Below are positions 1 through 7,448 of a stretch of DNA of 64,000 nucleotides, in pieces. Each line of letters begins with the position of its first letter. The first letter of the stretch is position 1. The notes under the pieces were generated by a model. That model searched no databases and was not told the origin of the DNA. It was given only the letters and a program-made list of their open reading frames with translations. The position numbers and the translations under genes were made by a program. The stretch spans positions 1-64,000 of the forward strand of contig LNDQ01000114.1 of NCBI GenBank assembly GCA_001464695.1. Direction: 5' to 3'. Origin of the DNA: Betaproteobacteria bacterium Ga0077523. Lineage in GTDB: Bacteria > Pseudomonadota > Gammaproteobacteria > Burkholderiales > Ga0077523.

Positions 1-113
1 AGCAACGCCGGTAGCGGCAATGCGAGCAGTTGTTCGATCTCGTCCACCGTCCAGCGCAACGTGGCATCGGCCTTTGCGTCCGCAACGGCGCGGCTGTCGA
101 GGGGGGCGTTCAT
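1..113 (-). CDS. bioB: Second biotin synthase-like gene, 5' end only (runs off the left edge)
   Basis: Read on the minus strand from an ATG at 113, the first 37 codons match the start of the intact bioB at 401 (about 32 of 37 residues, 13 base differences in 113). The shared stretch includes LRWTVDEIE and LLALPLP. A purine-rich GGAGA lies upstream, as at the other copy, and the homology continues through the promoter and operator. Biotin synthase converts dethiobiotin to biotin with radical SAM chemistry; the catalytic cysteines would lie outside the window. The differences are mostly at third positions or conservative, which argues for a real diverged paralogue rather than a mirrored assembly end, but only 113 bases are visible. 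It could also be a truncated remnant. Confidence 0.7.
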   Translation of the reverse strand, partial: MNAPLDSRAVADAKADATLRWTVDEIEQLLALPLPAL

Positions 114-153
114 CGGCAGCGGTCTCCGGTGGCAGAGCGCCGTCGCGACGCCC

Positions 154-190
154 CTTTGTCAAATGCTGGAGATCATAGCGTTTGACAAAG
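154..190. promoter_or_regulatory. Candidate BirA-type biotin operator for the left bioB copy
   Basis: A perfect 10-base inverted repeat, CTTTGTCAAA-N17-TTTGACAAAG, lies about 40 bases upstream of the left bioB start. On the minus strand a TATGAT -10-like hexamer (172-177) sits in the spacer. Size and arm sequence resemble the known BirA operator (TTGTAAACC-N16-GGTTTACAA). The assignment to BirA is inference. Confidence 0.6.
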
Positions 191-210
191 AGGGGCGCCA
201 GAGGTGGCAG

Positions 211-305
211 TTGCCCCCATCCCGACCTTCCCCCAACTTCGTTGGGGGAAGGGGTGTACGGCTCCTTCCCCCAGCTTTGCTGGGGGAAGGTTGGGATGGG
301 GGCAA
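211..305. repeat. Dispersed palindromic repeat, family A (copy 1)
   Basis: This 95-base element begins TTGCCCCCATCCC and ends with the matching GGGATGGGGGCAA, so it can fold end to end. It contains two inner hairpins (228-252 and 265-290) made of CTTCCCCCA-type arms around short loops. Related copies occur at 3982, 16327, 21346 and 45686. It fills the middle of the divergent bioB-bioB region, between the two operators. Confidence 0.8.
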
Positions 306-325
306 CGGCCAGCCCTGGCGCCTCT

Positions 326-362
326 CTTTGTCAAACGTTATGATCCGCGCAATTTGACAAAG
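326..362. promoter_or_regulatory. Candidate BirA-type biotin operator for bioB
   Basis: CTTTGTCAAA-N17-TTTGACAAAG, the same 10-17-10 palindrome as at 154-190, lies 38 bases before the bioB start. The plus-strand -10-like TATGAT (339-344) lies inside the spacer, as expected for a repressor that blocks RNA polymerase. The arms are conserved in both copies while the spacer has changed, which supports selection on the arms. BirA is the natural candidate but is not in the window. Confidence 0.65.
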
Positions 363-400
363 GGGCGTCGCGATGGCGCTCTGCCACCGGAGAGCCGCCG

Positions 401-1384
401 ATGAACGCCCCCCTCGACACCCGCGCCGTTGCTGACGCCCCGGCCGCCGCCACGTTGCGCTGGACGGTGGATGAGATCGAAGCACTGCTCGCGTTGCCGC
501 TGCCGGAGTTGCTGTTTCGCGCGCAGACCGTCCATCGCGAGCACCACGATCCCACGAAGGTGCAACTGTCGACGCTGCTGTCGATCAAGACCGGCGGTTG
601 CCCGGAGGACTGCGCCTACTGTCCGCAATCGCGGCGGTTCACCACGGGTGTCGAAGACCAGCCGCTGATGGCGCTCGATGAAGTGGTCGAAGCTGCCAAG
701 GCGGCGAAGGCCGCGGGGGCTTCGCGCTTCTGCATGGGCGCGGCCTGGCGCGGGCCGAAGCAGCGCGAACTCGACCCGGTGCTGGACATGGTGAAGGCGG
801 TGAAATCGCTCGGACTCGAAACCTGCGCGACGCTGGGATTGCTGAAGGATGGCCAGGCCGAGCAGCTCGCCGGCGCCGGCCTCGACTACTACAACCACAA
901 CCTCGACACCTCGCCCGAGTTCTACGGCGACATCATCCACACGCGCGAATACCAGGATCGCCTCGACACCCTCGGTCGCGTGCGCGATGCCGGCTTGCAC
1001 GTCTGCTGCGGCGGCATCGTCGGCATGGGCGAGGACACGCACGATCGCGCGGGCCTGCTGGCACAGCTCGCCAATATGGAACCCTATCCGGAATCGGTGC
1101 CGATCAACGCCCTGGTGCAAGTGGAAGGGACACCGCTGCACGGCCAGGAACAGGTCGACATCCTCGATTTCGTGCGCATGATCGCAGCCGCGCGCATCAC
1201 CATGCCGAAGGCGTTCGTGCGTCTTTCGGCCGGGCGCACGCAGATGACCGACGAAGCGCAGGCGCTGTGCTTCCTCGCCGGCGCGAATTCGATCTTCTAC
1301 GGCGACAAGCTGCTCACCACCGGCAACCCCGAGGCTGATCGCGATCGCGCGCTGCTCGATCGCATCGGCATGCGGCCACTGTAG
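401..1384 (+). CDS. bioB: Biotin synthase
   Basis: 327-residue radical SAM enzyme that inserts sulfur into dethiobiotin, the last step of biotin synthesis. The SAM cluster motif CxxxCxxC is present as C67, C71 and C74 ([10 protein letters not shown]), and the length is normal for the family. The ATG at 401 has GGAGAG at 389-394 as ribosome site. The next gene, bioF, follows after a family B repeat, and bioA and bioD continue the same strand, so a biotin operon is likely. A second bioB 5' end faces it at 1-113. A BirA-like palindrome overlapping the probable -10 region suggests repression when biotin is plentiful. Confidence 0.97.
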   Translation: MNAPLDTRAVADAPAAATLRWTVDEIEALLALPLPELLFRAQTVHREHHDPTKVQLSTLLSIKTGGCPEDCAYCPQSRRFTTGVEDQPLMALDEVVEAAKAAKAAGASRFCMGAAWRGPKQRELDPVLDMVKAVKSLGLETCATLGLLKDGQAEQLAGAGLDYYNHNLDTSPEFYGDIIHTREYQDRLDTLGRVRDAGLHVCCGGIVGMGEDTHDRAGLLAQLANMEPYPESVPINALVQVEGTPLHGQEQVDILDFVRMIAAARITMPKAFVRLSAGRTQMTDEAQALCFLAGANSIFYGDKLLTTGNPEADRDRALLDRIGMRPL

Positions 1385-1468
1385 TGAAACGGCCCCCACG
1401 CTCCCTGCGGTCGCTGCCCCCCGAAGGGGTGCGTCAGTACCTTGGGGCGGCCCGGCGGTACTGACATG
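1385..1468 (+). repeat. Dispersed repeat, family B (copy 1), ends in the bioF start codon
   Basis: Starts TGAAACGGCCCCCACGC directly after the bioB stop, has a GCCCCCCGAAGGGG-type inner palindrome and ends GGCGGTACTGACATG, where the ATG is the bioF start. Copies with the same body lie at 13513-13595 (same strand and same ATG junction) and 63321-63396 (opposite strand). Confidence 0.8.
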
Positions 1469-2632
1469 CGCGATTTCCGTGCCGCGCTGGCCGACCTCGA
1501 CGCGGCGTCGCTGCTGCGCACGCGCCGTCCCGTGGCTGGCGAGCAGGGCCCCGTGCTCGAAGTGGATGGCCGTCAGATGGTGGCGTTTGCATCCAACGAC
1601 TACCTGGGGCTCGCTGCGCATCCGAAGCTGATCGCCGCAGTGGTGGAAGCGGTGCAGAAATTCGGCGTGGGTTCTGGCGCTTCGCATCTCATCTCCGGCC
1701 ACCACGAGGAGCACGAGCGGCTGGACGCGGAACTGGCACGCTTCGTCGGCATGCCGAAGGCGCTCACGTTTTCCACCGGGTACATGGCGAACACCGGTGT
1801 GATCCCGGCGTTGGTGGGGCGCGGCGATGCAGTGTTTTCCGATGCGCTGAATCACGCGTGCCTGATCGATGGCGCCAGACTGTCGCGGGCCGACATCCAC
1901 GTGTATCCGCACGGTCATCTCGATGCGCTCGAAGACGCCCTTGCGCGTTCGCCGGCCCGGCACAAGCTGATCGTATCCGATGCGGTGTTCAGCATGGACG
2001 GCGACCTGGCGCCCGTGCGCGAGCTCGTGGAGCTGTGCGACCGGTACGATGCGTGGCTGTTCCTGGATGATGCCCATGGATTCGGCGTGCTGGGCCCGAA
2101 CGGCGAAGGCACGCTCGCCCACATCGGCATTCGTTCCGCACGGATCGTGTACATGGGCACGCTCGGCAAGGCCGCGGGCGTGAGCGGCGCGTTCGTGGCG
2201 GGCGACGCCGCGATGATCGACTGGCTGGTGCAGCGGGCACGCACCTACGTCTTCACCACGGCGATGCCGCCGATGCTGGCGGCCGCGGTGCGCGCGAGCC
2301 TCGAAGTGTTCCGCAGCGAACCGTGGCGCCGCGAGCGTCTGCGCGAACACATCGCGTCGTTGCGCCGGCGCCTGCGCGATCTGCCATGGCCGCTGCTCGA
2401 ATCCAGCACGGCCATCCAGCCGCTCGTCGTCGGCGACAACGCGCGCGTGATGCATCTCATGGAAAACCTGTGGCAACGCGGCTTCTGGGTGCCCGGCATC
2501 CGCCCGCCCACTGTTCCCGAAGGCTCGGCCCGGCTGCGCATCTCGCTCACGGCCGGCCACACGCCGGAACAGGTCGCGGCTCTCGCGGATGCACTCGTCA
2601 CCGTCGCCGAAACCGAGACCATCGCGGCGTGA
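1466..2632 (+). CDS. bioF: 8-amino-7-oxononanoate synthase
   Basis: 388-residue PLP enzyme of the alpha-oxoamine synthase family. It condenses pimeloyl thioester with alanine, the first step of the biotin ring pathway. The PLP lysine is K235 in GTLGKAAG, and the C-terminal half has the usual small domain. The ATG at 1466 is chosen because the family typically starts with an xDFRAALAxLDAA-like segment. An in-frame TTG at 1442 would translate family B repeat sequence. No clear ribosome site precedes the ATG, because the upstream bases belong to the repeat; coupling to bioB is interrupted by 81 bases. It overlaps bioA by four bases (GTGA). Confidence 0.95.
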   Translation: MRDFRAALADLDAASLLRTRRPVAGEQGPVLEVDGRQMVAFASNDYLGLAAHPKLIAAVVEAVQKFGVGSGASHLISGHHEEHERLDAELARFVGMPKALTFSTGYMANTGVIPALVGRGDAVFSDALNHACLIDGARLSRADIHVYPHGHLDALEDALARSPARHKLIVSDAVFSMDGDLAPVRELVELCDRYDAWLFLDDAHGFGVLGPNGEGTLAHIGIRSARIVYMGTLGKAAGVSGAFVAGDAAMIDWLVQRARTYVFTTAMPPMLAAAVRASLEVFRSEPWRRERLREHIASLRRRLRDLPWPLLESSTAIQPLVVGDNARVMHLMENLWQRGFWVPGIRPPTVPEGSARLRISLTAGHTPEQVAALADALVTVAETETIAA

Positions 2633-3972
2633 AACTCGATCCTCCCGGCGCCGGCGCCGAGGAGTTGACGGCGCGCAGCCTGCGTGCCGTGTGGCATCCC
2701 TGCACGCAGATGAAGGTGCACGAGTCCCTGCCCCTGATTGCCATGACATCGGGCGAAGGCGCGTGGCTCACCGATGCGACTGGCCGTCGCTATCTCGATG
2801 CGGTGAGCTCCTGGTGGGTCAACCTGTTCGGGCATCGGGAGCCACGCATCAACGCGGCGATCCGCGCGCAGCTCGACCGGCTCGAGCACGTGATCCTGGC
2901 TGGGTTCACACATGAACCCGTGGTGCAGTTGTCCGAGCGCCTGGCTGCGCTGACCGACTACTCGCTGGGCCACTGCTTCTACGCATCCGATGGTGCGTCG
3001 GCAACCGAGATCGCCCTCAAGATGAGCGCGCACTACTGGCGCAACGCCGGTCGCGCTGGCAAGAACCGCTTCATCGCGGTGGCGGGCGGCTACCACGGCG
3101 AGACTCTCGGCGCGCTCGGCGTGACCGACGTCGAGGTGTTTCGGACTGCCTACGAACCGCTGCTGCGGGCAGGCGCGACGATGCCGAGCCCGGATGCGCG
3201 TCGTGCCGAGCCTGGAGAGGATGGATTCGACTGTGCACGGCGTGCGGCGGACGCGCTCGAGGCGCATCTCGAAGCCCATGCGGAGGAAACCGCGGCAATC
3301 ATCCTCGAGCCGCTGATCCAGTGTGCCGGCGGCATGGCCATGCACCATTCCGAGTACGTGCGCCGGGTGCGGGCGCTGTGCAGTCGCTTCGAGGTGCACT
3401 TCATCGCGGACGAGATTGCCGTGGGTTTCGGCCGCACCGGCAGCTTCTTCGCGCATGAACAGGCGCTCGTGCGGCCGGACTTCCTGTGCCTGTCCAAGGG
3501 CATCACCGGCGGCTATCTGCCATTGTCCGTGGTGATGACCACGGACAAGATCTACGAGGCGTTCTACGACGATGACGTGGCGCGCGGCTTCCTGCACTCG
3601 CACTCGTATACCGGCAATCCGCTCGCGTGCAGCGCGGCGCTCGCCGTGCTCGACATCTTCCGCGACGACGACGTCATCGAGGCGAACTATCAGAAGGCCG
3701 ACGGGTTCGACACCCTGGCCGGCCGCCTGCGGGAGGACGAACGCGTGGCGCACTTCAGGCGCTGCGGTATGGTGTGGGCGTTCGATGTCGTGCAGCCGGT
3801 CCCGGGATTCGCGCGTGTCTACGCCGAAGCTGCGCTGCGCGAAGGCGTGCTGCTGCGTCCGATCGGCAACACCGTCTACTTCATGCCGCCGTACGTGATG
3901 GATTTCGACGAGTGGGCTTTGCTCGTGCGGGCGGCGCGGCTTGCGCTGGATGTGGCGGTTGTTCGCGATTGA
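2629..3972 (+). CDS. bioA: Adenosylmethionine-8-amino-7-oxononanoate transaminase
   Basis: 447-residue class III aminotransferase that makes 7,8-diaminopelargonate using S-adenosylmethionine as amino donor. The PLP lysine is K290 in LSKGITGG. The N-terminal WHPCTQMK segment and SSWWVNLFGH are typical of BioA. The GTG at 2629 overlaps the bioF stop (GTGA), giving translational coupling, and it keeps the conserved N-terminus; the first in-frame ATG, in the middle of WHPCTQMK, would cut into it. Downstream comes a family A repeat and then bioD. Confidence 0.95.
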   Translation: MKLDPPGAGAEELTARSLRAVWHPCTQMKVHESLPLIAMTSGEGAWLTDATGRRYLDAVSSWWVNLFGHREPRINAAIRAQLDRLEHVILAGFTHEPVVQLSERLAALTDYSLGHCFYASDGASATEIALKMSAHYWRNAGRAGKNRFIAVAGGYHGETLGALGVTDVEVFRTAYEPLLRAGATMPSPDARRAEPGEDGFDCARRAADALEAHLEAHAEETAAIILEPLIQCAGGMAMHHSEYVRRVRALCSRFEVHFIADEIAVGFGRTGSFFAHEQALVRPDFLCLSKGITGGYLPLSVVMTTDKIYEAFYDDDVARGFLHSHSYTGNPLACSAALAVLDIFRDDDVIEANYQKADGFDTLAGRLREDERVAHFRRCGMVWAFDVVQPVPGFARVYAEAALREGVLLRPIGNTVYFMPPYVMDFDEWALLVRAARLALDVAVVRD

Positions 3973-3981
3973 GGTAGTGCC

Positions 3982-4048
3982 AGCCCCCATCCCGACCTCC
4001 CCCCAGCATTGCTGGGGGAAGGAGCGCACAACTCCCTCCCCCGGCCGA
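3982..4048. repeat. Dispersed palindromic repeat, family A (copy 2)
   Basis: A shorter copy with AGCCCCCATCCCGACC and a CCCCCAGCATTGCTGGGGG hairpin, filling the space between bioA and bioD. The right arm is degenerate compared with copy 1. Confidence 0.7.
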
Positions 4049-4069
4049 GTCGTTGACGCCATACCACCC

Positions 4070-4741
4070 ATGCCCCGCGGCCTCTTCATCACCGGCACCG
4101 ACACCGAAGTCGGCAAGACGCTGGTCGCGTGCGGCTTCCTCCACGCCTATCGTCGGGCAGGCTTGCGCGTTGCAGGCATGAAGCCGGTGGCCGCCGGCTG
4201 CTACGAAACGCCCGACGGCTGGAAGAACGAGGACGTCGAGGCGCTACGCGCGGCAGCGAACGTCGACGCGCCCATGGACGAGGTGAATCCGTACCGGTTC
4301 GTCGAGGCGATCGCGCCGCATGTGGCAGCGGCGCGGGCGAGCGTCGCCATGGATCTCGAGGTCATCCGCGAACGCTTCGACTCGCTGCAGCAACGATCGG
4401 ACGCCGTGGTCGTCGAAGGGGCCGGTGGATTCCTTGTGCCGCTCGGCGATCGCGACGATTTCAGCGATCTCGCACAGCGGCTCGGCTTGCCCGTCGTGCT
4501 GACCGTAGGCATGCGCCTCGGATGCATCAACCACGCGCTATTGACTCAGGAAGCGATTCTCGCGCGCGGTCTTGAATTCGCCGGCTGGGTTGCGAACAGC
4601 ATCGACCCGAGCATGTCCGTCTTCGAGGACAATCTGGCGACGCTGCAGGCGCGGTTGCGGGCGCCGCTGCTGGGCGTGGTGCCGTGGCTGTATGCGCCCG
4701 ATCCGGCGCGCGTCGAACTCGCCCTGCCGCCGGCGCGTTGA
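4070..4741 (+). CDS. bioD: Dethiobiotin synthetase
   Basis: 223-residue ATP-dependent enzyme that closes the ureido ring of dethiobiotin from diaminopelargonate and CO2. The P-loop GTDTEVGKT is at residues 9-17 and the VEGAGG motif lies near residue 120, both diagnostic. The ATG at 4070 puts the P-loop at its normal distance from the N-terminus; upstream bases belong to a family A repeat and give no good ribosome site. It is the last gene of the bio run; the next gene converges on it from the minus strand 17 bases later. Confidence 0.95.
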   Translation: MPRGLFITGTDTEVGKTLVACGFLHAYRRAGLRVAGMKPVAAGCYETPDGWKNEDVEALRAAANVDAPMDEVNPYRFVEAIAPHVAAARASVAMDLEVIRERFDSLQQRSDAVVVEGAGGFLVPLGDRDDFSDLAQRLGLPVVLTVGMRLGCINHALLTQEAILARGLEFAGWVANSIDPSMSVFEDNLATLQARLRAPLLGVVPWLYAPDPARVELALPPAR

Positions 4742-4758
4742 AGTGGCGGCCCCGGGCC

Positions 4759-5418
4759 TCAGAACTTCCCGAACTTGAGATAAGCCTCCTGCGGGTCCAT
4801 CCCCGACAGGATCGCCGTGCGCACCTTGTTCTCGGTCTGCAGCACCTCCTCGGTCCGCGTGACGACGTCGGCAGCGATGGCGCCGGGAATGATCACGATG
4901 CCGTCGCGATCCGCGAGCAGCCAGTCGCCGCTCGAGATAGTGACTTCGCCGATGGTGATCGGCTCGCCGAAGCGGTCCGGCACCCAGCGGCCCACGATGT
5001 CCTTCGGCGTGTTGAAGCTGCAGAAGACCGGGAAGCCCAGTTCGAGGATGAACTGCGTATCGCGACAACCGCCGTCCACCACATAGCCGCGCACACCGCG
5101 GAAGTGCAGCGTTTCGGCCGACAGTTCGCCCATCAGTGCGATGGCATGGCTGTTGGGTTGGCACACGAGCACCTTGCCGGCGGGAGCCTTGGACAGTAGG
5201 CCGGTCCATTGCAGCAGCGTGTCGTGCGGATCGCGCGTGACGTCCACGTGACCGCTCACGGTGTAGATCTCGCCCGCGAGCTTGGTGCCGGGGTCGAGCG
5301 GTTTGATGACCGAGGGCAGCACGCAGTTGCCGTGACCCATGGCGCGAAGCACGTCGTGCACCGCCGCGGCATAGCAGGCTTCGAGGCGCTCGGCGAGGTT
5401 GTCGGGTTCGGGAATCAT
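4759..5418 (-). CDS. RraA-family protein (4-hydroxy-4-methyl-2-oxoglutarate aldolase-like)
   Basis: 219 residues of the RraA/HMG-aldolase fold, which includes metal-dependent aldolases and decarboxylases of pyruvate-type substrates as well as the RNase E inhibitor RraA. DGGCRD (R119, D120) matches the catalytic Arg-Asp pair. The acidic residue usually three positions after the Asp in characterised HMG aldolases is Phe123 here, so the exact activity is unclear. The ATG overlaps the stop of the upstream EamA gene (ATGA). A dehydrogenase and a transporter precede it in the same operon, pointing to metabolism of a small hydroxy or oxo acid. Confidence 0.8.
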   Translation of the reverse strand: MIPEPDNLAERLEACYAAAVHDVLRAMGHGNCVLPSVIKPLDPGTKLAGEIYTVSGHVDVTRDPHDTLLQWTGLLSKAPAGKVLVCQPNSHAIALMGELSAETLHFRGVRGYVVDGGCRDTQFILELGFPVFCSFNTPKDIVGRWVPDRFGEPITIGEVTISSGDWLLADRDGIVIIPGAIAADVVTRTEEVLQTENKVRTAILSGMDPQEAYLKFGKF

Positions 5419-6320
5419 GGTTGCGGAATCTCCTTCAGGGGGTCGGTATTGCCGTCGCCGCGGATCATGCGCCAGGCCTCGTTGAGGGCCAGCGCGGCGA
5501 TCACGATGCCGCCGCCGATCAACGCGAGGCGGCTCGGCACCTCGCCGACGAGAACCCAGGTGGACACGACGCCGAAGATGGTTTCCAGTTCGGCGAGCAA
5601 TCCTACTTCCGCTGCCTTGAGATGGCGCGCCGCCACCACCATCAGCAGGCAGCCCAGGCCCAGTTGCACGAAACCGAGCGCGATCAGGTTCGGCAGGTCG
5701 ACCAGCTGTGCTTCGAAGGGCAGCGCGAACGGCAGCGTGATGGCGCAGGAAATGAGCCCGGCGACCAGTACAGTGGGCACCATGTCGGCCTCGGCGTGCA
5801 TGCGCCGCAGGATGGTCACGTTGAGTGCGAAGCACACCGGGATCGCCAGCGCGATCAGGTTACCCGCCGTTCCGCCACCGCCGAGGGAATCGACGAACAT
5901 CAGCGCGATGCCGCCGAAGGCCGCAGCCATCGCGATCCAGGTCCGCAACGGCACGTGCTCGGACAGCAGCAGCCAGCCGGCGACGGCCGACATGAACGGC
6001 GAGATGCTGCACAGCACGAGCGTGTTGGCCACGGTCGTGCGCGACAGCGCCAGGATGAACGCGATGAACATGATCGCCCACAGTGCACCCGAGATCAGGC
6101 CAGCGAGGCCGATCGCGCGGATACGCCGCAGCGTGTCGCCGCGGTACTGCACGTAGAGCACGCCGGCCATGAACACGATCATGAAGGCCGAACGCCAGAA
6201 CGTGACCTCCCACCCGTCGCGGATCGATTGACTGCGCACCAGCACGCCCGCCGTCGCCCAGCAGAGCGTGGCACCGAGCATCAGGAGGAGTCCGCGGCGG
6301 TGATCCGCGCGGGTGGTCAC
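5415..6320 (-). CDS. EamA-family (DMT) transporter
   Basis: 301-residue inner-membrane protein with about ten hydrophobic segments in two EamA repeats (LLLMLGATLCWATAGV near the N-terminus begins the first, GNLIALAIPVCFALNV the second). The family exports or imports small metabolites. The GTG at 6320 overlaps the stop of the upstream Ldh-family gene (GTGA), and its own stop overlaps the RraA-like start (ATGA), so the three genes are translationally coupled. Substrate is unknown; context suggests the compound handled by the two neighbouring enzymes. Confidence 0.85.
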   Translation of the reverse strand: MTTRADHRRGLLLMLGATLCWATAGVLVRSQSIRDGWEVTFWRSAFMIVFMAGVLYVQYRGDTLRRIRAIGLAGLISGALWAIMFIAFILALSRTTVANTLVLCSISPFMSAVAGWLLLSEHVPLRTWIAMAAAFGGIALMFVDSLGGGGTAGNLIALAIPVCFALNVTILRRMHAEADMVPTVLVAGLISCAITLPFALPFEAQLVDLPNLIALGFVQLGLGCLLMVVAARHLKAAEVGLLAELETIFGVVSTWVLVGEVPSRLALIGGGIVIAALALNEAWRMIRGDGNTDPLKEIPQP

Positions 6321-7360
6321 GGCAAGGCGACGCCGAGCTTTGCGGCCCAGGGTTCCAGCATGGGCATGATGGCCGGATGCAGGGTGACGCCTTCCCCCAG
6401 TTGCCGCCGGCGCCGCGCCAGTCCGTTCTCGCCGGGCAGGCGCACGCGCTCGACACCCTTCATCGGTGCCACCTTGCGGCAGTAGTCGGCGATCCATTCC
6501 GTCTGCCGGGTGAATGCATCGAGGCCGGAGAACGCGCGCGGATCGTAGACCTGCACGAACACCTCGCCGGTCCAACCTTCAATGGGATCAGCGCGTCCGT
6601 GACCGGACAGACCCTGGGTCATCGCTTCCACCAGCAGTCCCAGCGCGTAGCCCTTGTGGCCGTACTCGACGCCGCCGATGGGCAGCAATGCGCCCTTGGG
6701 GTCACGCGTCATCACCGACGGGTCGGCGGTGGGATTGCCCTCGGCATCGACCAGCCATTTGCCGGGCAACTGCCCGCCCTGCTTGTTGAGCCGCCCCACC
6801 ATGCCATTGGTGGTGATCGACATCGATACGTCGATCAGGACCGGATCGCCGGCTGTCGGCCAACCTGCGGCAATCGGGTTCGGGGTGAGTGCGCCTGCAC
6901 GGCCACCGAAGGGTGCGACCGATTGGTTCTCGGGCGCCGAGGTCATGATCTGGATGACGAAGCCTTGATCGGTGGCGCGCGTGAGATAGGCGGCGAGGCA
7001 GGCGATGTGATGGCTGCGGCGGATCGACACGGAACACGCGCCCTGGGTGCGGGCGCGTTCGCACGCGAGGTCGATCGCCTTCACCGTGAGCCAGGTGCCC
7101 GGCAGACGCTTGCCGTCCCACGTCACCGCCGCCGGAAAATCCGCGATCACGCCGGGCTCGCCCCGGGTCTTCAATTCCCCCTTGTCGATGTCGGCCAGGT
7201 ACGGCCCGAGCAGACCGAGGCCGTGGGTATCGTGGCCCATGAGATCGGCTTCGACCAGGACCTGGGCAATGACGGGAGATTTCACCGGGTCCATGCCGAC
7301 GGCGTCGAGGAGTTGCGTGGCGAATGTCGTGAGTCGGGCGGCGTCGAAGCGGGCAGACAT
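6317..7360 (-). CDS. Ldh-family (malate/L-lactate/ureidoglycolate-type) NAD(P)-dependent dehydrogenase
   Basis: 347 residues, the normal size of the malate/L-sulfolactate/ureidoglycolate dehydrogenase family, which oxidises 2-hydroxy acids. GHDTHG (H43, D44, H46) and the APFGG...TPNPIAAGWP segment are family hallmarks. The ATG at 7360 gives the usual MSARFDAARLTTF start; no strong ribosome site is visible. It is the first gene of the coupled set with the EamA transporter and the RraA-like protein. The substrate within the family cannot be told from sequence. Confidence 0.85.
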   Translation of the reverse strand: MSARFDAARLTTFATQLLDAVGMDPVKSPVIAQVLVEADLMGHDTHGLGLLGPYLADIDKGELKTRGEPGVIADFPAAVTWDGKRLPGTWLTVKAIDLACERARTQGACSVSIRRSHHIACLAAYLTRATDQGFVIQIMTSAPENQSVAPFGGRAGALTPNPIAAGWPTAGDPVLIDVSMSITTNGMVGRLNKQGGQLPGKWLVDAEGNPTADPSVMTRDPKGALLPIGGVEYGHKGYALGLLVEAMTQGLSGHGRADPIEGWTGEVFVQVYDPRAFSGLDAFTRQTEWIADYCRKVAPMKGVERVRLPGENGLARRRRQLGEGVTLHPAIMPMLEPWAAKLGVALP

Positions 7361-7448
7361 GGAAGGATCGTCGGGCGAATGTGGATGAGTGCGGCGCAAT
7401 GGGACGGTCACTGCGTGTTTCGCGCCGCCATGGCGGCGATGCGTAAGG

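Noticed and set aside
211-305. CRISPR or phage attachment site
   Set aside because: No regular spacers and no integrase; copies are single and lie in separate gaps.
338-2749. Long minus-strand open frame opposite bioB-bioF
   Set aside because: Arg/His-rich sequence without motifs, opposite clear bioB and bioF genes; a shadow of high GC third positions. Similar frames at 2245-4116 and 21303-23936 were dropped for the same reason.
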